A DNA stretch of 64,000 bases from assembly GCA_033398695.1 (NCBI GenBank), contig CM065804.1:48453501-48517500 (forward strand). The letters run 5' to 3'. The position numbers were made by a program, and so were the translations under genes. Below are positions 22,329-34,522 of this stretch, one piece after another (the first letter of the stretch is position 1; every line of letters starts with the position of its first letter). The notes under the pieces were generated by a model. It made no database searches, was not told the origin of the DNA, and saw only the letters and a list, made by a program, of their open reading frames with translations. Source of the stretch: Orobanche coerulescens. Taxonomy: Eukaryota > Streptophyta > Magnoliopsida > Lamiales > Orobanchaceae.

Positions 22329-23652
22329 TGTTGCGATATTTCCTACACGCAAGTGCACGTCATCGTTTACAAGTAATAAAGTGATAAGTAGAGTATCGTT
22401 CCCACGAGGATTGAATCTCTAACTACCGACGTTTTCGTATTCCAATTTTATTTGAACAATCGAAGTTGGGTTTTTGGATTAATAACTAAAAGAATGAATA
22501 AGAGACTAAACAGAAAGCGATAGCTTGAATAAAAGGAATCAAATGATAAATAGGTCTAGAGTTCTGAATCCACCTTAATTTATCCGAATTTAATCTTGAT
22601 CATCCGTAATAAATAATTTTCCCAATTTATTGAAGGCGGAGATTGCTAATATATTCTACCGCCTCTCCCGAGGTCAATAGATTTATCTAACGGCGACTAA
22701 CGCACTCTATCCCTAGGTGAATTATCTCGTCGCTAGGCAAAAAGCATGAAATCTCCTAAAGGCCACGTAGTTCCTATGAGTATATTCCTATCTCACAGAA
22801 TAAAACGGTCCTCACCAATAGTTCCTCACCAAATCTCCTCTCCCGATTCGAAGTGAATGATTAAATCAATACAACTATTGGCCAGATAATTGCAAGCATT
22901 AAACATAATTGGGAAAACTCAATAAAAAGGTAATAAATTGGATAATCTCAATCAATTCGTCAAAATAAAGGTTTCATCAAAACCCTAGATTAGGGCTTTA
23001 GCCTGACATACTAAAAGCTGAAAATACAGAATAAATAAACGAAAGCATAAAATTCAAACGCAGATGAAGCTCGGATTCCTCCGTTCTTCAGCTTCCGCCT
23101 TCTGCCCTTGAATTCCTCTGCTTTCCTCCTCTTCTCTGTCTCCAAGCTTAAGCTCTCCTAGGTTTAGATTTAATGATTCCAAGATCATTAAATTAGGGTC
23201 TTAAGCCCTATTTATAGCTCAGCACCTCCACAAATCGCGTCCATATTAATCGGTTGAAAACTGGCTTCGAAACGGCCCAAAATCCGTGCAGACGTATAAA
23301 TCCCGCTAAGTGTGCCGCGGCTCACCTGTGCTGTGCCGCGGCACATCGCTAAAATCTGAATACCTGGGCGTAATTAAATCCTTCTGTGCCGCGGCTCACA
23401 TGGGCTGTGCCGCGCACGCAGTACACTCTACTCGCCCTTCGGCCGGTGTCTTCCTTTGCCGCGGCTCGCCTTCCTTGTGCGCGGCTCATAGTCCCAGCTT
23501 TTGCCGTTTTACGCTTTGCATCGTTTAAGCTTCCGGACTTCAATTTCCTGTCAATCATGCAAAATTAAGGCATTAAAAGCTCATTTAGATGATTTCACAC
23601 TCCAAAATACTACAAAATAATGATGAATAAGCGTATAAAAATACGCCTAACA
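22329..23652 (-). repeat. 5' LTR of G (1324 bp), with palindrome array
   Basis: Plus-strand ends are TGTTGCGATATTTCC and ACGCCTAACA. It contains the array at 23310-23490 (same motif as the other LTR, with several small indels) and a TATA box near 23208-23216. The five bases after it, TCGAA, would be the target duplication; the partner was deleted on the left side. Confidence 0.9.
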
Positions 23653-25053
23653 TCGAAAAATTAGCCCGAATTGCCGTTGGACGGCTCGAGAGTGGACCGG
23701 AAGAAAGGGGCCGCGGCCCGGGTGTCTGACCCATATGATGGTTACCGGATCGGGCCGCGGCCTGTGGCTCGAGGTTGCGGCCCAGGGCTGGCGCCTACTT
23801 GCCGCCCGATGAGTTTCCGGCGCGGTCCACTTCTTTCGACCCGTTTCGGGCTTGTTTTCTTCGTGTATTCCTAAAAATTGATTTCCCACATTTTAAATTG
23901 TATTTAATATGATTAAAATGATTTATGCTATTTCCTTTTATAAGGGAAAATTGATTTATTTGGAATACTTGTGATCGACCGAATTATTTTGAACGTTTTC
24001 ATATTAACGATTGTGTGAATCCATTGGATCGGTTCGTATTGTTGATTGGATCAATGGATCTCTACGCTTTCTATTTATATAGTATTTATTGGATGAATGC
24101 TTTTGAATGGGGATGTGGTTCATAGACATAGTTTTTGGATCGCTTGTGTTATTCGATTGGGTTGTAAAGGCCATTTTGAGCCTATTTATTTTACTAGAAT
24201 GATTTGTATCTATGATGCAATTTTCAATGTAAAATTTATATGTAATGGTGAAGACCGGAGGAAGATCCGTTTCGAGAAGACGAAGATTCAAGACGAAGAC
24301 TTGTAATTAGATTACGGAGTTTTTGTTTTCTAGGAACGGTCCATGAACCACATGTTGGTAGCAACTAGGTTGTGAATGGTTGTTCATATTGTATGAATGC
24401 CACAAACGCGCTTAAATGAATTAATGTGCAAAGTGTAACATTAATCGCGAAAATTCTCCCACGACAAATTATAAAATTTATAAGGTTTCAAGGTTTTCCT
24501 TCCCTCCATCAAGCTTTCGGGAAATTGAAATCCAAACCAGATGTGCTATGATTTCGAGTTATCAGGGTAGTCGTTCGGGGAGGACGGATAAATTACCGAC
24601 AGCGCATTGGATGCCTTCAGTTGGAGCAAATTTTATCTCTAGAAACTTGATAGGTTGCCGGATAAGATTCAATTGTGAAAATGATTTGCGTCGATGGTAT
24701 AAACTTAACTTGTTCATGAACCATAGACATCGTATAGGTTGAGGGGAGTGAACAAGGGGAAAAAGAAGATTGAATCATCCATTAGATGGGTTGGTGTTGG
24801 ACACCACTTTATGAAAATTAATAGACTAGAAACATGTTCGGTTGCCCTCTATTAAGATTTATAAAAGACTCGATCACCACTATGAAGTAGAGCGAATGAT
24901 ACTTCCGGATTTCACATGGGAGTGTGTTATTCCGATAAAAATAGTGGGGGATGGGTAACAAGAATAGAAAAGACCTTAATTCTATACTCAAGATCATAAT
25001 TAAATGAGTCACTAATTAATATGTCGTACTTAAATGCAGACATAACTCTCAAT
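23653..25053 (+). other. untranslated leader of copia H
   Basis: Non-coding. It shares many blocks with the leader of copia B (27992-29647): GGTTGTAAAGGCC, ATGAATTAATGTGCAAAGTG, GGTTGGTGTTGGACACCACT. The first 140 bp expected from B are missing. No ORF of interest. Confidence 0.75.
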
Positions 25054-26140
25054 ATGACTATGAACCCACTCAAAATTCTACTCGAAAAGAACACCTTGAA
25101 CGGACCTAACTTCGTGGATTAGCTCCGCAATCTGATGATAATCCTCAGTATAGAGGCACTGGGAAATGTCTTGGAGACGGACATTCCGGCGCCTCTAGTG
25201 CGGACAAGAGCCAATCAGGAAGAGATTGAGAACCATGAAAAGTGGGTTAAGGATGACGTGAAAGTCCGTGCATATATGATTGCTTCCATGTCTAATGAGC
25301 TTCAGAGAGCTCATGAGAAAATGACTTCTACTAGGCAGATTCTATCTCACTTAACCGAGCTTTATGGTGAGCACAGTCGAACTTCTAGATATGAGATATC
25401 CAAGCAATTGTTCGGTGTAAGGATGAAGGAAGATGAGAAGGTTGGGGACCATGTCCTCAAAATGATATCCATGGTCGAGAGATTGGAGGCTATTGATTTT
25501 AAGATGGATACTTCTCTTCAAACCGACCTTATCCTATTATCTCTCCCTGATTCCTTCTCACAGTTTGTTATGAATTTCAACTGCAATGAGATTGCATGTA
25601 ACTTAGCTAGGCTAATGAACAAACCAGTGACCCCTCAGTCTCAGATGAAGAATATGCGGATGAAGGAGTATGCCCTTGTGATTTCTTCTGGATCTCGGAG
25701 GTCCAAGAACAAGAAGAAAAAGACCAATAAGCGGACGGGGCCACAAGTTGAGGACCTTAAGGGTAAGGGCAAGTCCCCTATGGTTCCGAAGAGCAACAAA
25801 AAGGGCGCTTGTCTCATGTGCGGTGAGCTGGGCCACTGGGCAAGAGACTGTCCGATTCTTCATGGCGCTTCAGGTACAGAAATTTTAGTTTTGGAAACAA
25901 ATTGTTCTGCTACTGTATTTTCTACTTCTTGGATACTAGATTCTGGTGCTAGTTCTCATATTTGTACCGTGAATCAAGATCTGGAACAAAGTAGGAAGCT
26001 TGGAGCTGGGGAAGTGATGGTTACTGTCGGAAGCGTGCATAGTGGGAAGTGATGGTTACTGTCCGATTTTTGTTCTGACTTTAGAAGATGTACTTGTTTT
26101 GATTAAGGGGCATAAAAACATTGTATCCATTCCGGTCATG
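25054..26140 (+). pseudogene. gag: copia H gag and protease
   Basis: Starts ATG at 25054 (MTMNPLKILLEK), with a TAG at 25120-25122 where B has TGG (Trp). Gag continues to an intact zinc knuckle CLMCGELGHWARDC, then the protease site SWILDSGASSHIC. A small duplication around 26009-26060 (GAAGTGATGGTTACTGTC twice) breaks the frame at 26052. The reading ends at 26140, exactly where element B was inserted; pol resumes at 58536. Confidence 0.88.
26136..26140 (+). repeat. target-site duplication of copia B, left copy (TCATG)
   Basis: TCATG precedes the B 5' LTR, and the identical TCATG follows its 3' LTR at 58531-58535, 32 kb away. Confidence 0.9.
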
Positions 26141-27590
26141 TGTTAGGAATATGCCCTCAAATGCCACTCAGGGGATGAGAGTGTAGGGGCATTGTACTTG
26201 TAATTATGTAATAATTAATAAAAAGGCAATACGATTCATTCACTATTTATTGTCTTTCAATTGCATTGATGACTTGGTAAACGTTGAAGTGAAGTCCATG
26301 TAAATAAATAGAACATTCCATTCTCATTATGGGATAAGAGAAAATGCATTGGAAGTGTTTAAAGTTTATTTACGTAAATCGTTCGCAAGTCAATAAACTT
26401 AAACGGGCATTAAGTTTTAATAAGACTTGTATAACTAATGCTGGGACATGTGCATGTCTTGATAGCATAGTTAAAAGTATATTGATGGGGCCAATATACT
26501 CGAACACGACTCATACTCGATTTAGTCACACGGTATTCACTCTCGGAGAGTCGATGACGAATCGAAAGTTTGTGATAATATACGTGGACCTTTGACTTCA
26601 GGGCTCAGTAGAAGATGTGCCTGTGATGTTTAGTTTGTCATTAGAGTAGTTAGACTCAATTGATTAATTGTTGAGTCAATCTCGAAGTGCGGACTATATG
26701 GGCAGGTAGCAGTCTTTACTGTACGCCAAGAAAGGATTCTATCTCCTGTTAGTGAGCAGGTGAATGTCCTATACGGATAATTGCAAATAAGATCATAAGT
26801 CTTTGGCCAAAGCATTCTGATATAGTCGTATTAGATACAATATTAATCAATCGGTCTTGATTTGCATTAACACAGGTATAAAGTCTAGTCAACAGTAGGG
26901 TTTGACTTTACCGTGACCCGAAGACTTGACCGGGACATCTGATGAAGGGTCTATACGTATGTGGTATTCACGACATAATGGTTTTGGAATGATCCCTTTA
27001 TTCGTTCTCAGTCGGGGTTTACAGTGCGGCCCGCTAGGCTGGCTAAGTGCTGCCCGCACTCGTTGGTTCCTCCCAATGCCGGCTGAGACGGACCTACGGA
27101 GTCGCGCATCAGGAGCGTTGACGGATAAATGTGAATTTATTATCTCTCTATTAATATTAGATATTGGGTATCTAATTTATGATTTATTGGATAAATCAAA
27201 TAGCGGTCTTATGAATTAAAATTAAGTTACCAGGTAATTAGTTTAATTCATAAATTATATTTCTTAGAGAAATATATTTGTATTTGATATAATTCATTAA
27301 TTAGATTAATTAATTTATATAAATACATTGGAGATTAAATGGAGTGTATTTAACGGAGTCGTTTGACGAACGTCTAGTACACGAGCCGAATAGCTCGGCT
27401 CGTTTCTAGGAAGCTTCCTTGGGCCGCCCCATCTCTCCCCACCTCACATGGCTTGGTCTTGTTTTAACATGGTGTGTTGTGTGTTTGATTGAGATAAGAT
27501 TCCATCTTGTTTTTTCTATCTCAATTATGAGTTATATGAGTTGTTATATATATCTATATTACAACTAACTCATGTGTGATGAAAGACTTT

Positions 27591-27621
<31 letters not shown>

Positions 27622-27978
27622 TCCTTTCTAGCCCACTGCGAGAGAGTGAGGGAAGAGAAAAAAATTGAGATATAAATTCCTATAGTAATTCCTAGCCGTG
27701 TTCTTGGAGAATGGATTGCTATCGAATTTTTCCGGGCAACTTCCGACGCGTGTGAAGTAGAGGCTTCAATGTTTCGGTGCTTGGAACGAAGGGATTTCGT
27801 ATTCGGGATGGGGTTCGTGATCGTCATCCATTTTTACGAAGATTTATTTCAAAGGCTTCAAGGGTATGATTTTAATCTTCGTATTTATATTTCTTCGTAT
27901 ATACATTACTTGATCGATCCTGTTTGGGATTCATTTTTATTCCGCTATGTATTTCGTTTTAGTTTCGGAATCCCAACA
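26141..27978 (+). repeat. 5' LTR of copia B (1838 bp)
   Basis: TGTTAGGAATATGCC to AATCCCAACA. Contains a CA microsatellite at 27593-27620. Aligns with the A LTR (3753-5633) and the split B 3' LTR. Confidence 0.92.
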
Positions 27979-27979
27979 A

Positions 27980-27991
27980 TAGTATCGGAGC
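27980..27991 (+). other. primer binding site of copia B
   Basis: TAGTATCGGAGC matches the initiator-Met primer site TGGTATCAGAGC at 10 of 12 bases, directly after the LTR. Confidence 0.78.
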
Positions 27992-29647
27992 GAGGTCAAT
28001 GTTTCCGTATATACGATTTTTGTGCATTTTGAATGCTTTTGGATGATGTTTATGATTTAGAATCATGTTTGGTATATTTGTAGATTTTAAATTGTTCGTT
28101 GTAGCATCACGTTTTTAAAAACGAGCCGAAAAATGAAGAAACGGGGTTGCCGGCAGTGGTGCTGGCAGCACTACCTAGGCTGCCGAGCATGCTCGGCCAT
28201 GTCTCGGCCAAAGCTGCCGAGATCTGGCCGATCGGCAGGCACCCCTCGTGTTTTTGGCCCGATTTTGAATCGGGCCGCGGGCTGGGCCTAAAACCGGATT
28301 GTCCGGGACTCCGTTTTCAGTTTATATTTCGTTGTAATTATTTCCCAAAATTTCAATTGGATTTTAATTTGACTAAATTAGTATTTAGAATATTTTTGAG
28401 TTAAGGGAAATAAATTAAACGAAAATATTTTTTTTGGCCGGATTACTTCGAACGAATTAAAATGACAATTATTAATATTAATTGGATTAATACCATTAAA
28501 ATTGAATAGATTAATTTTATATTGATTGGATTAATATATTAATTGAATATTTAATTTTAAGCCACTTTATATTAATTGGATTAATATAGTAGAAATTGAA
28601 TAGATTAATTTTATAGATTAATTGGATTAATTTATATTAAAATTAATTATTTAATTTCGTTTCCGTTACATGTTGTATGGAATCCTTATGTGATGGTGAT
28701 ATAGCTCGTGGACTTAGTTTTTGATTTGTTCGATTCGATTGGGTTGTAAAGGCCGTTTTGAGCCTATTTATATTTACTAGAAAAATTTGAATAAGATGCA
28801 ATTTTTCAATGATGTAATTATTAGTCTGGGTATGACGAAGACCGAAGACAACCGACTGAGAAGACAAAGAATCGAAGACTGTATTTTTTTATTCATTGGG
28901 TCATTCGCTTGGCCTAGTACTTAGGAATTAGGTCCATGAGCTATATGTTGGTAGTAACTAGGTTACTGTTTTCTGTTTTTCATTTTGAATGATTGACAAA
29001 CCAACAAACGTGCGTATAAATGAATTAATGTGCAAAGTGTAACATTAATCGCGAAATTATCCCGACTACAAAAAGACTAAGTTTGAAAAAGGTTACGAGG
29101 TTTCCTACCCTCCATCAAACTCGTAGAAAATTGATACCCGAGTTGGTGTGCTATGCTTTCGAGTTATCGGGGTAGTACATTTGGATAAATTTGCCTTCGG
29201 TTGGTGATAAATTTCGCCCCTAGAAACCTGATAGGTTGCCGGGTGAGATTCAATAGTCAAACCGATATACATTGATGGTCAAAAACTTAGATAGTCTGGA
29301 TTGCCAAGAAACCTGATAGGTTAATGGCATGAAGACTATGGGTAAAAGAAGATCAAATCATCCGTTAGACGGGTTGGTGTTAGACACCACTTTACAGAAA
29401 TTAATTGGCAAAAAACCTGATAGGTTGCGTCTGCTAAAATTTGTAATGAACTTGATCACCACTAAGAAGTCGATCTAACCATGATTTTCGGATTATAACA
29501 TGGGAGTGTATAATTCTGATAAAATTATTAGGAGCCGAGACAAGAATTATACAAGCCCTTAAATTCTATACTCGGTCATAATTAAACAAGTCACTAATTT
29601 AATCTTGTCTAAATCTTTGCAGAAAACAAAACTGAATCTCTCTAAAA
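27992..29647 (+). other. untranslated leader of copia B
   Basis: No convincing ORF. A GC-rich stretch at 28140-28300 is followed by an AT-rich stretch at 28400-28660 with repeated ATTGGATTAAT-like words. CCTGATAGGTT recurs three to four times around 29227-29425. Corresponds to the H leader at 23653-25053. Confidence 0.7.
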
Positions 29648-30907
29648 ATGGCTAAAACCCCACTTGCAATACTACTTGAAAAGAATCTCCTAACTGGCCC
29701 CAAGTTTGTTGACTGGTTGCGGAATCTGATGATAGTACTCTGTATGGAGTCTCAGGGATACGTCTTGGAGGCGGACATTCCACCGATTCCAATCCGAACC
29801 AGGGGTAATCAGGAAGATATTGACGTCTATGAAAAATGGGTCAAGGATGACGTGCTAGTCTGTGGCATTATGATAGGCTCAATGACAAATGAGCTGCAGA
29901 GAGTGCACAAGAAAATGACTTCTGCTAGGCAGATTCTCGCACACTTGACCGAACTTTATGGAGAGCACAGTAGGACTGCTAGATACGAGATATCAAAGCT
30001 ATTGTTCAGTGCTAGGATGAAAGAAGGAGAGAAAGTGGGAGACCACGTCCCCAAGATGATCTCTATGATTGAGAGGCTCGAGGTGCTCAACTTTAATATG
30101 GATTTATCCCTTCAAATTGATCTCATCCTTCAATCTCTCCCTGACTCTTTCACGCAGTTTGTAATGAATTTCAACTGTAATAAAATTACATGCACATCAG
30201 TTGGGCTAATGAATAAACTGGTGACGGCGCAGTCTAACATGAAGACAAAACTGAGAGAGGCTGCTCTTGTGATTTCTTCTGGGCCTCGGAGGTCCAAGAA
30301 CAAGAAGAAAAAGACCTACGAGCAATACAAACCCAAGAAAGGGGTACAGAAAGGAAAGGGCAAGGCCCAAAAGGTTCAAAAGGTAGGTGGTCCAAAACCT
30401 ACTAACAAATGCCTCGAATGTGGTGAGCTAGGCCACTGGCGAAGGACTTATCCTAAGATTAATGGAGCATCAGGTACGGAACTTTTTGTTTTTGAAACTA
30501 ATTGTTCCGCTACTGTATATTCTGCTTCATGGATTCTGGATTCAGGTGCCACTTCTCATATTTGTACTATGAATCAGGATTTGGAACGAAGTAGGAAACT
30601 TGAAGCTGGGGAAATAATGATCACTGTCGGAAGAGGACAAAGTGTCGAGGCAACCGATATTGGATCAATCCTACTGGGTTTAGAATTCGGTTTTATTTTG
30701 ACATTAGATGAAGTACTTGTTTTGTCCAAGGGGCATAAAAACATTGTATCCATTCCAGTCTTGGGCCGGAAAGGATTTTGTTTCTTCATTGGCAATGGTA
30801 GTTGTAAAATTTATTTTCGAAATAAATTGGTTGGCATAGCTACATTGTTGAATGGTTTATATCATCTGAACATGCAAAATAAAAACAGCAGTGAACACTA
30901 TAACTAG
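29648..30907 (+). pseudogene. gag: copia B gag and protease
   Basis: A 419-codon frame from ATG 29648 (MAKTPLAILLEKNLLTG). Gag helical core (LTELYGEHSRTARYEI, LILQSLPDSFTQFV), a lysine-rich linker, and a zinc knuckle whose last Cys is Tyr (CLECGELGHWRRTY), which should weaken zinc binding. The protease site SWILDSGATSHIC is intact. A one-base shift near 30885 ends the frame at 30907; copia A reads through this point. Confidence 0.9.
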
Positions 30908-33006
30908 GAAATGTGGTAGGCAAGATACTAATCAAGCTCTTAAATGGCACCTTAGACTTGGTCATATTGGTCAGACCGAGGTTCAGAAAATGGAGAAAGA
31001 TGGACTTTTAAGTCCATTGGGTGTAGAACCCTATCCAACTTGTGAATCTTGCCTTAGAGGCAAAATGACTAAGTCCCCCTTCACAGGGACTTTTGAAAGG
31101 GCTGCCGATAAACTTAGATTAGTACATACCGAATTTTGTGGTGCTTTAGAAGTGGCCAGAGATGGATATCAATATTTCATAACGTTCACAGTTGATCATA
31201 CTAGGTATGGGATTGTGTACTTAATGAAACATAAATCCGAAGCCTTTACTACATTCAAACAATTTAAGGCCCCAGTTGAAAAACAGACTGGATATCATAT
31301 CAAAGCACTTCGGTTGGACCGAGGTGGCGAATATATGAGCACAGAGTTTGATGAGTTCCTTAAGGAATATGGAATAGTTTTACAATTCACGCCGCCAGGA
31401 ACCCCACAGTTAAATGGTGTTTCAGAAAGGAGAAATCGAACTTTATTGGACATGGTTCGCTCCATGTTAAATTACACGGATTTACCAATTTAACTGTGGG
31501 GGTATGCCTTACTAACCGCTGCCTATATCATTAATAGATGTCCTTCCAAATCCGTTCCTATCACTCCGCATGAAATGTGGAAGGGTAAGAAACCAAGCCT
31601 TAATCACATAAGGATTTGGGGATGTCCGGCCTATGTCAAGAAGGCTAAGGTGGACAAACTGGAAGCGAGGTCCATAAATGGATGTTTCATTGGATACCCA
31701 GAGGACTCGATGTGTTATCTATTCTACATGCCAGAAGACCATAGGGTCGTTGTGGCATTACAAGCGCACTTCCTTGAGGATGAATTCATTCAGGAAGGTG
31801 GCTCGGGTAGAAATATCTATTTGGAAGAGCATAATGAAAGTCCTTAGGAGACATCTGATCAGGGATCAGGAACCGAACCTATTGTAACACAACCTCGACT
31901 TCGAAGGTCTGATAGGGTATCTCACTTACCTGAGAGGTATGGCTATACACATGTCGAGGAACTGGGTCTCCACGACACACCTGATAGCAGTGAAAACGAC
32001 CCTGTCACCTATGACCAAGCGATAGTGGATGTAGACTCCAATAAATGGCAAGAAGCAATGGAAGCTGAGATAGACTCGATGCATACCAATTAGGTCTGGA
32101 CTCTAGTAGATCTTCCAACTGGCATGAGGACTATTGGAAATAAATGGATCTATAAGAGAAAGACTGATGGGGATGGCAAGGTTGATGCCTATAAGGCCAG
32201 GCTTGTGGCAAAGGGTTATACCCAAAGGGAAGGGATCGATTATCATGATACCTTCTCGTCCATAGCTATGATCAAGTAGATTCGCATGATGCTTGCCATT
32301 GCTGCCTATTACGATTATGAAATATGGAAAATGGACGTCAAACGGCTTTTCTAAATGGATACCTCGAGGAGGAAATCTATATGGAACAGCCTAAGAGTTT
32401 TGTGTCCAAAGCTAATATTCATAAGGTGTATAAGCTGCAACGAGCCATTTATGGGCTGAATCAAGCTTCTCGGAGTTGGAAACTTCAATTTGACAAAGCA
32501 GTCAAGGACTTTGACTTCGTACGAAATGAGTAGGAACCATGTGTTTACAAAATGTCAGTGGGAGCAACATTGCATTCTTAGTACTATATGTAGATGATAT
32601 TCCACTTATAGGAAATAACATATAAATGCTCAACACTGTGAAAGCTTGGCTTTCTAAAACATTCTCCATGAAAGACTTGGGAGAAGCTTCCTACATTCTA
32701 GGGATCCGTCTTTACAGAGAGAGACCGCGAAGAATGATAGGACTTTCCCAAGCCCTCTATATAGATAAAATCTTGAGAAGATTCAAGATGGATGAATCTA
32801 ATAGAGGTTTCCTTCCCATGCAACATGGAATTCATCTCACCACGAAAATGTGTCCTCAAAGTGAGGAAGACAAGAGAGAGATGAGTAAGGTACCCTATGC
32901 CTCGGCAGTGGGTAGCCTCATGTACGCTATGTTGTGTACGAGACCAGACTTAGCCTACGCTGTGAGTATGGTAAGTCGATTTCAAGCAAACCCAGGAAGG
33001 ACACAT
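30891..33006 (+). pseudogene. pol: copia B integrase and reverse transcriptase
   Basis: The integrase (HLRLGHIGQ, CESC, GVSERRNRT) runs to a TAA at 31491-31493 where A has TAC. Further stops are TAG at 31845, 32091, 32277 and 32531, and a one-base deletion lies near 32343. The RT palm contains VLYVDDI around 32581-32600. From 32626 a clean frame reads to 33011, where element C begins. RNase H continues at 37137. Confidence 0.9.
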
Positions 33007-33011
33007 TGGAC
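33007..33011 (+). repeat. target-site duplication of C, left copy (TGGAC)
   Basis: TGGAC here and at 37132-37136 flank element C. Joined, they give the same text as the uninterrupted copia A at about 3171. Confidence 0.92.
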
Positions 33012-33555
33012 TGTTGGGGTAAAATCGGAATATTGCGTCGTTTGTGCGGAAGCGATTATTAAGTTGCGCAAATTAAACGACACACGGATTTATAGAGGTT
33101 CGGCTATAATCGAGCCTACGTCCTCTCTCGATATCTTTTTCTATAGGATAAAGATCAAAACCTCCACACCTCTCTTCTATCGGTCGAGGGATAACCGTTA
33201 CAATCGCGTCTTCAATTGGTCCGTGATAAACCACTCGTACTTGTCTTTGTGTCGGTCTAAGTTAAACCATTTTCCTTTTCGTAGGACAAGGAATCAACCT
33301 CTATAGCTTTCTATGGGTACTAGATAGACCTTACTTAGGTATCGATTGCAATTCTAACAATGTCGGATCCTTGATCCTAATAACACCGAATCCAATCGTA
33401 TCTTTTCTTATACCTCTCGTGTGTGTGTTGAATGTATAAACACTCAAACTAATAATATAAGCTCAATATCACAACAACAATATAATGTAAATCAATTTCT
33501 GATGAATGTATCATTTGCTTGAAGTTGTTGTATTGAAACAATACCATAGGAATGG

Positions 33556-33564
33556 TATTTATAG
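33556..33564 (-). promoter_or_regulatory. TATA box of the C LTR
   Basis: The minus strand reads CTATAAATA, about 40 bp downstream of the array in element sense. Conserved in the other LTR at about 36657-36665. Confidence 0.6.
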
Positions 33565-33604
33565 GCTCCAAAGCCTTACTAGCCGTTAGCTCCCTGACTC
33601 TTCA

Positions 33605-33925
33605 TTACGGCCGCTATCTCCTTCATATTATGTCCGTAAGCTCGTTTACGTACATTAAATAAACATTGTTACGTACGTTAACATATATGCAGTTTAGTCC
33701 AGTAGCCTTCGTTCTTTTCCTTACGTACGTTATCCAATCTTGCATTACATACATTATCAAGGTCAATGTGTCCGTTGCATGCTGACCTATACCATGACGT
33801 CATTTCCAACGTTCTCCTTGTTTGAATTCGAAACACTCCATTACATACGTTAGCCAACCCCTCTTACGTACGTTAAGTAGCTTATATTACGTACGCTATA
33901 TAGCTTATGTTACGTACGTTAAGCT
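33605..33925. repeat. palindrome array, TTACGTACGTTA type, C 3' LTR
   Basis: About ten units, for example GTTACGTACGTTAAC, CTTACGTACGTTAAG and ATTACGTACGCTAT, plus two related units with ACGGCCG or ATGTCCG cores at the TATA-proximal end. The other LTR has the same set at about 36705-37000 with point changes. Confidence 0.88.
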
Positions 33926-34054
33926 TGAACAATTCCAGCTTTTTGCACTTTGTTTCCTTCATTGATTTGCTTCGCCTTTTTGTTTTGTTGTTTTGTGTAT
34001 CAACTTAATCATCAAAACTCTATTAATGCATGTATGGAACAAAATGTTCCAACA

Positions 34055-34068
34055 ATATCCCCTTTTTT
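34055..34068 (-). other. polypurine tract of C
   Basis: The minus strand reads AAAAAAGGGGATAT directly before the LTR. Confidence 0.8.
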
Positions 34069-34522
34069 GATGATTACAAAACAACACTTCGTCAATGGGA
34101 TTTACCTGCAAGAATACAAATATATGTATATGTGTACAGACCAAAGTTTTCGACTTTGTCCATTTCGTTAGTTTCTTCTCCCATTTCTTTTTCGACTCCT
34201 TCTTTCCTTTTCTTTTTCTTTTTCAAATTTTTAATTTTTTTTCATCATCTTTTCGATGTCTCCTCATTTTTCTTTTCAACTTCATCTTTTTTACTTTTCT
34301 TCGATTTTCTCCCCCTTTCAGGGTTAGTCCCATTCTTCTCCTTTTCTCCTTTCTCCCCCTTTTTGTCTTCATCAAAAAGTGTAATAAAAACGAATAATAC
34401 ATACCAAATTGATGAATATAACAGTATACGATACCAATGAATATAACTATATGCATGAATAGGGTAAAACTCCCCTGACAAAAATATTCATAAAAAATTA
34501 CTCCCCCTGAGTAAAATAGAAA
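34069..34522 (-). other. purine-rich 3' region of C with extra polypurine motifs
   Basis: About 34168-34375 is almost pure pyrimidine on the plus strand (purine in element sense). Near 34468-34511 the minus strand reads TCAGGGGGAGT and TCAGGGGAGT, two additional polypurine-like motifs. Multiple such tracts are a known trait of SIRE-type copia elements. Plus-strand ORFs here are by-products of the base composition. Confidence 0.65.

Larger units (their letters stand above)
14719..23652 (-). mobile_element. Athila-like Ty3/gypsy derivative G, no RT or integrase
   Basis: Minus-strand order: 5' LTR (23652-22329), a tRNA-Asp type primer binding site, gag, gag C-terminus plus protease, an internal palindrome array, a 444-codon 3' ORF, a long 3' untranslated region, polypurine tract, and a 3' LTR missing its outer 133 bp. 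No reverse transcriptase, RNase H or integrase motif is visible anywhere in the 6.4-kb interior. Such an element would need polymerase from a relative. It sits in the leader of copia H. Confidence 0.87.
33012..34054 (-). repeat. 3' LTR of C (1043 bp)
   Basis: TGTTGGGGTAAAATCGG to ATGTTCCAACA on the plus strand. Aligns with 36114-37131. It carries a TATA box (minus strand CTATAAATA, 33556-33564) and the palindrome array 33605-33925. Confidence 0.92.

Noticed and set aside
23653..25053. Possible host gene between G and the H gag
   Set aside because: Blocks match the non-coding leader of copia B at 27992-29647; no ORF with a domain.
33012..34054. Plus-strand orientation for element C
   Set aside because: The primer binding site next to 36114, the purine tract next to 34055 and the gag frame all read on the minus strand.
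34030..34440. Plus-strand ORFs rich in F and S
   Set aside because: By-product of the long pyrimidine tract in the 3' region of element C; no domain and overlapping frames.
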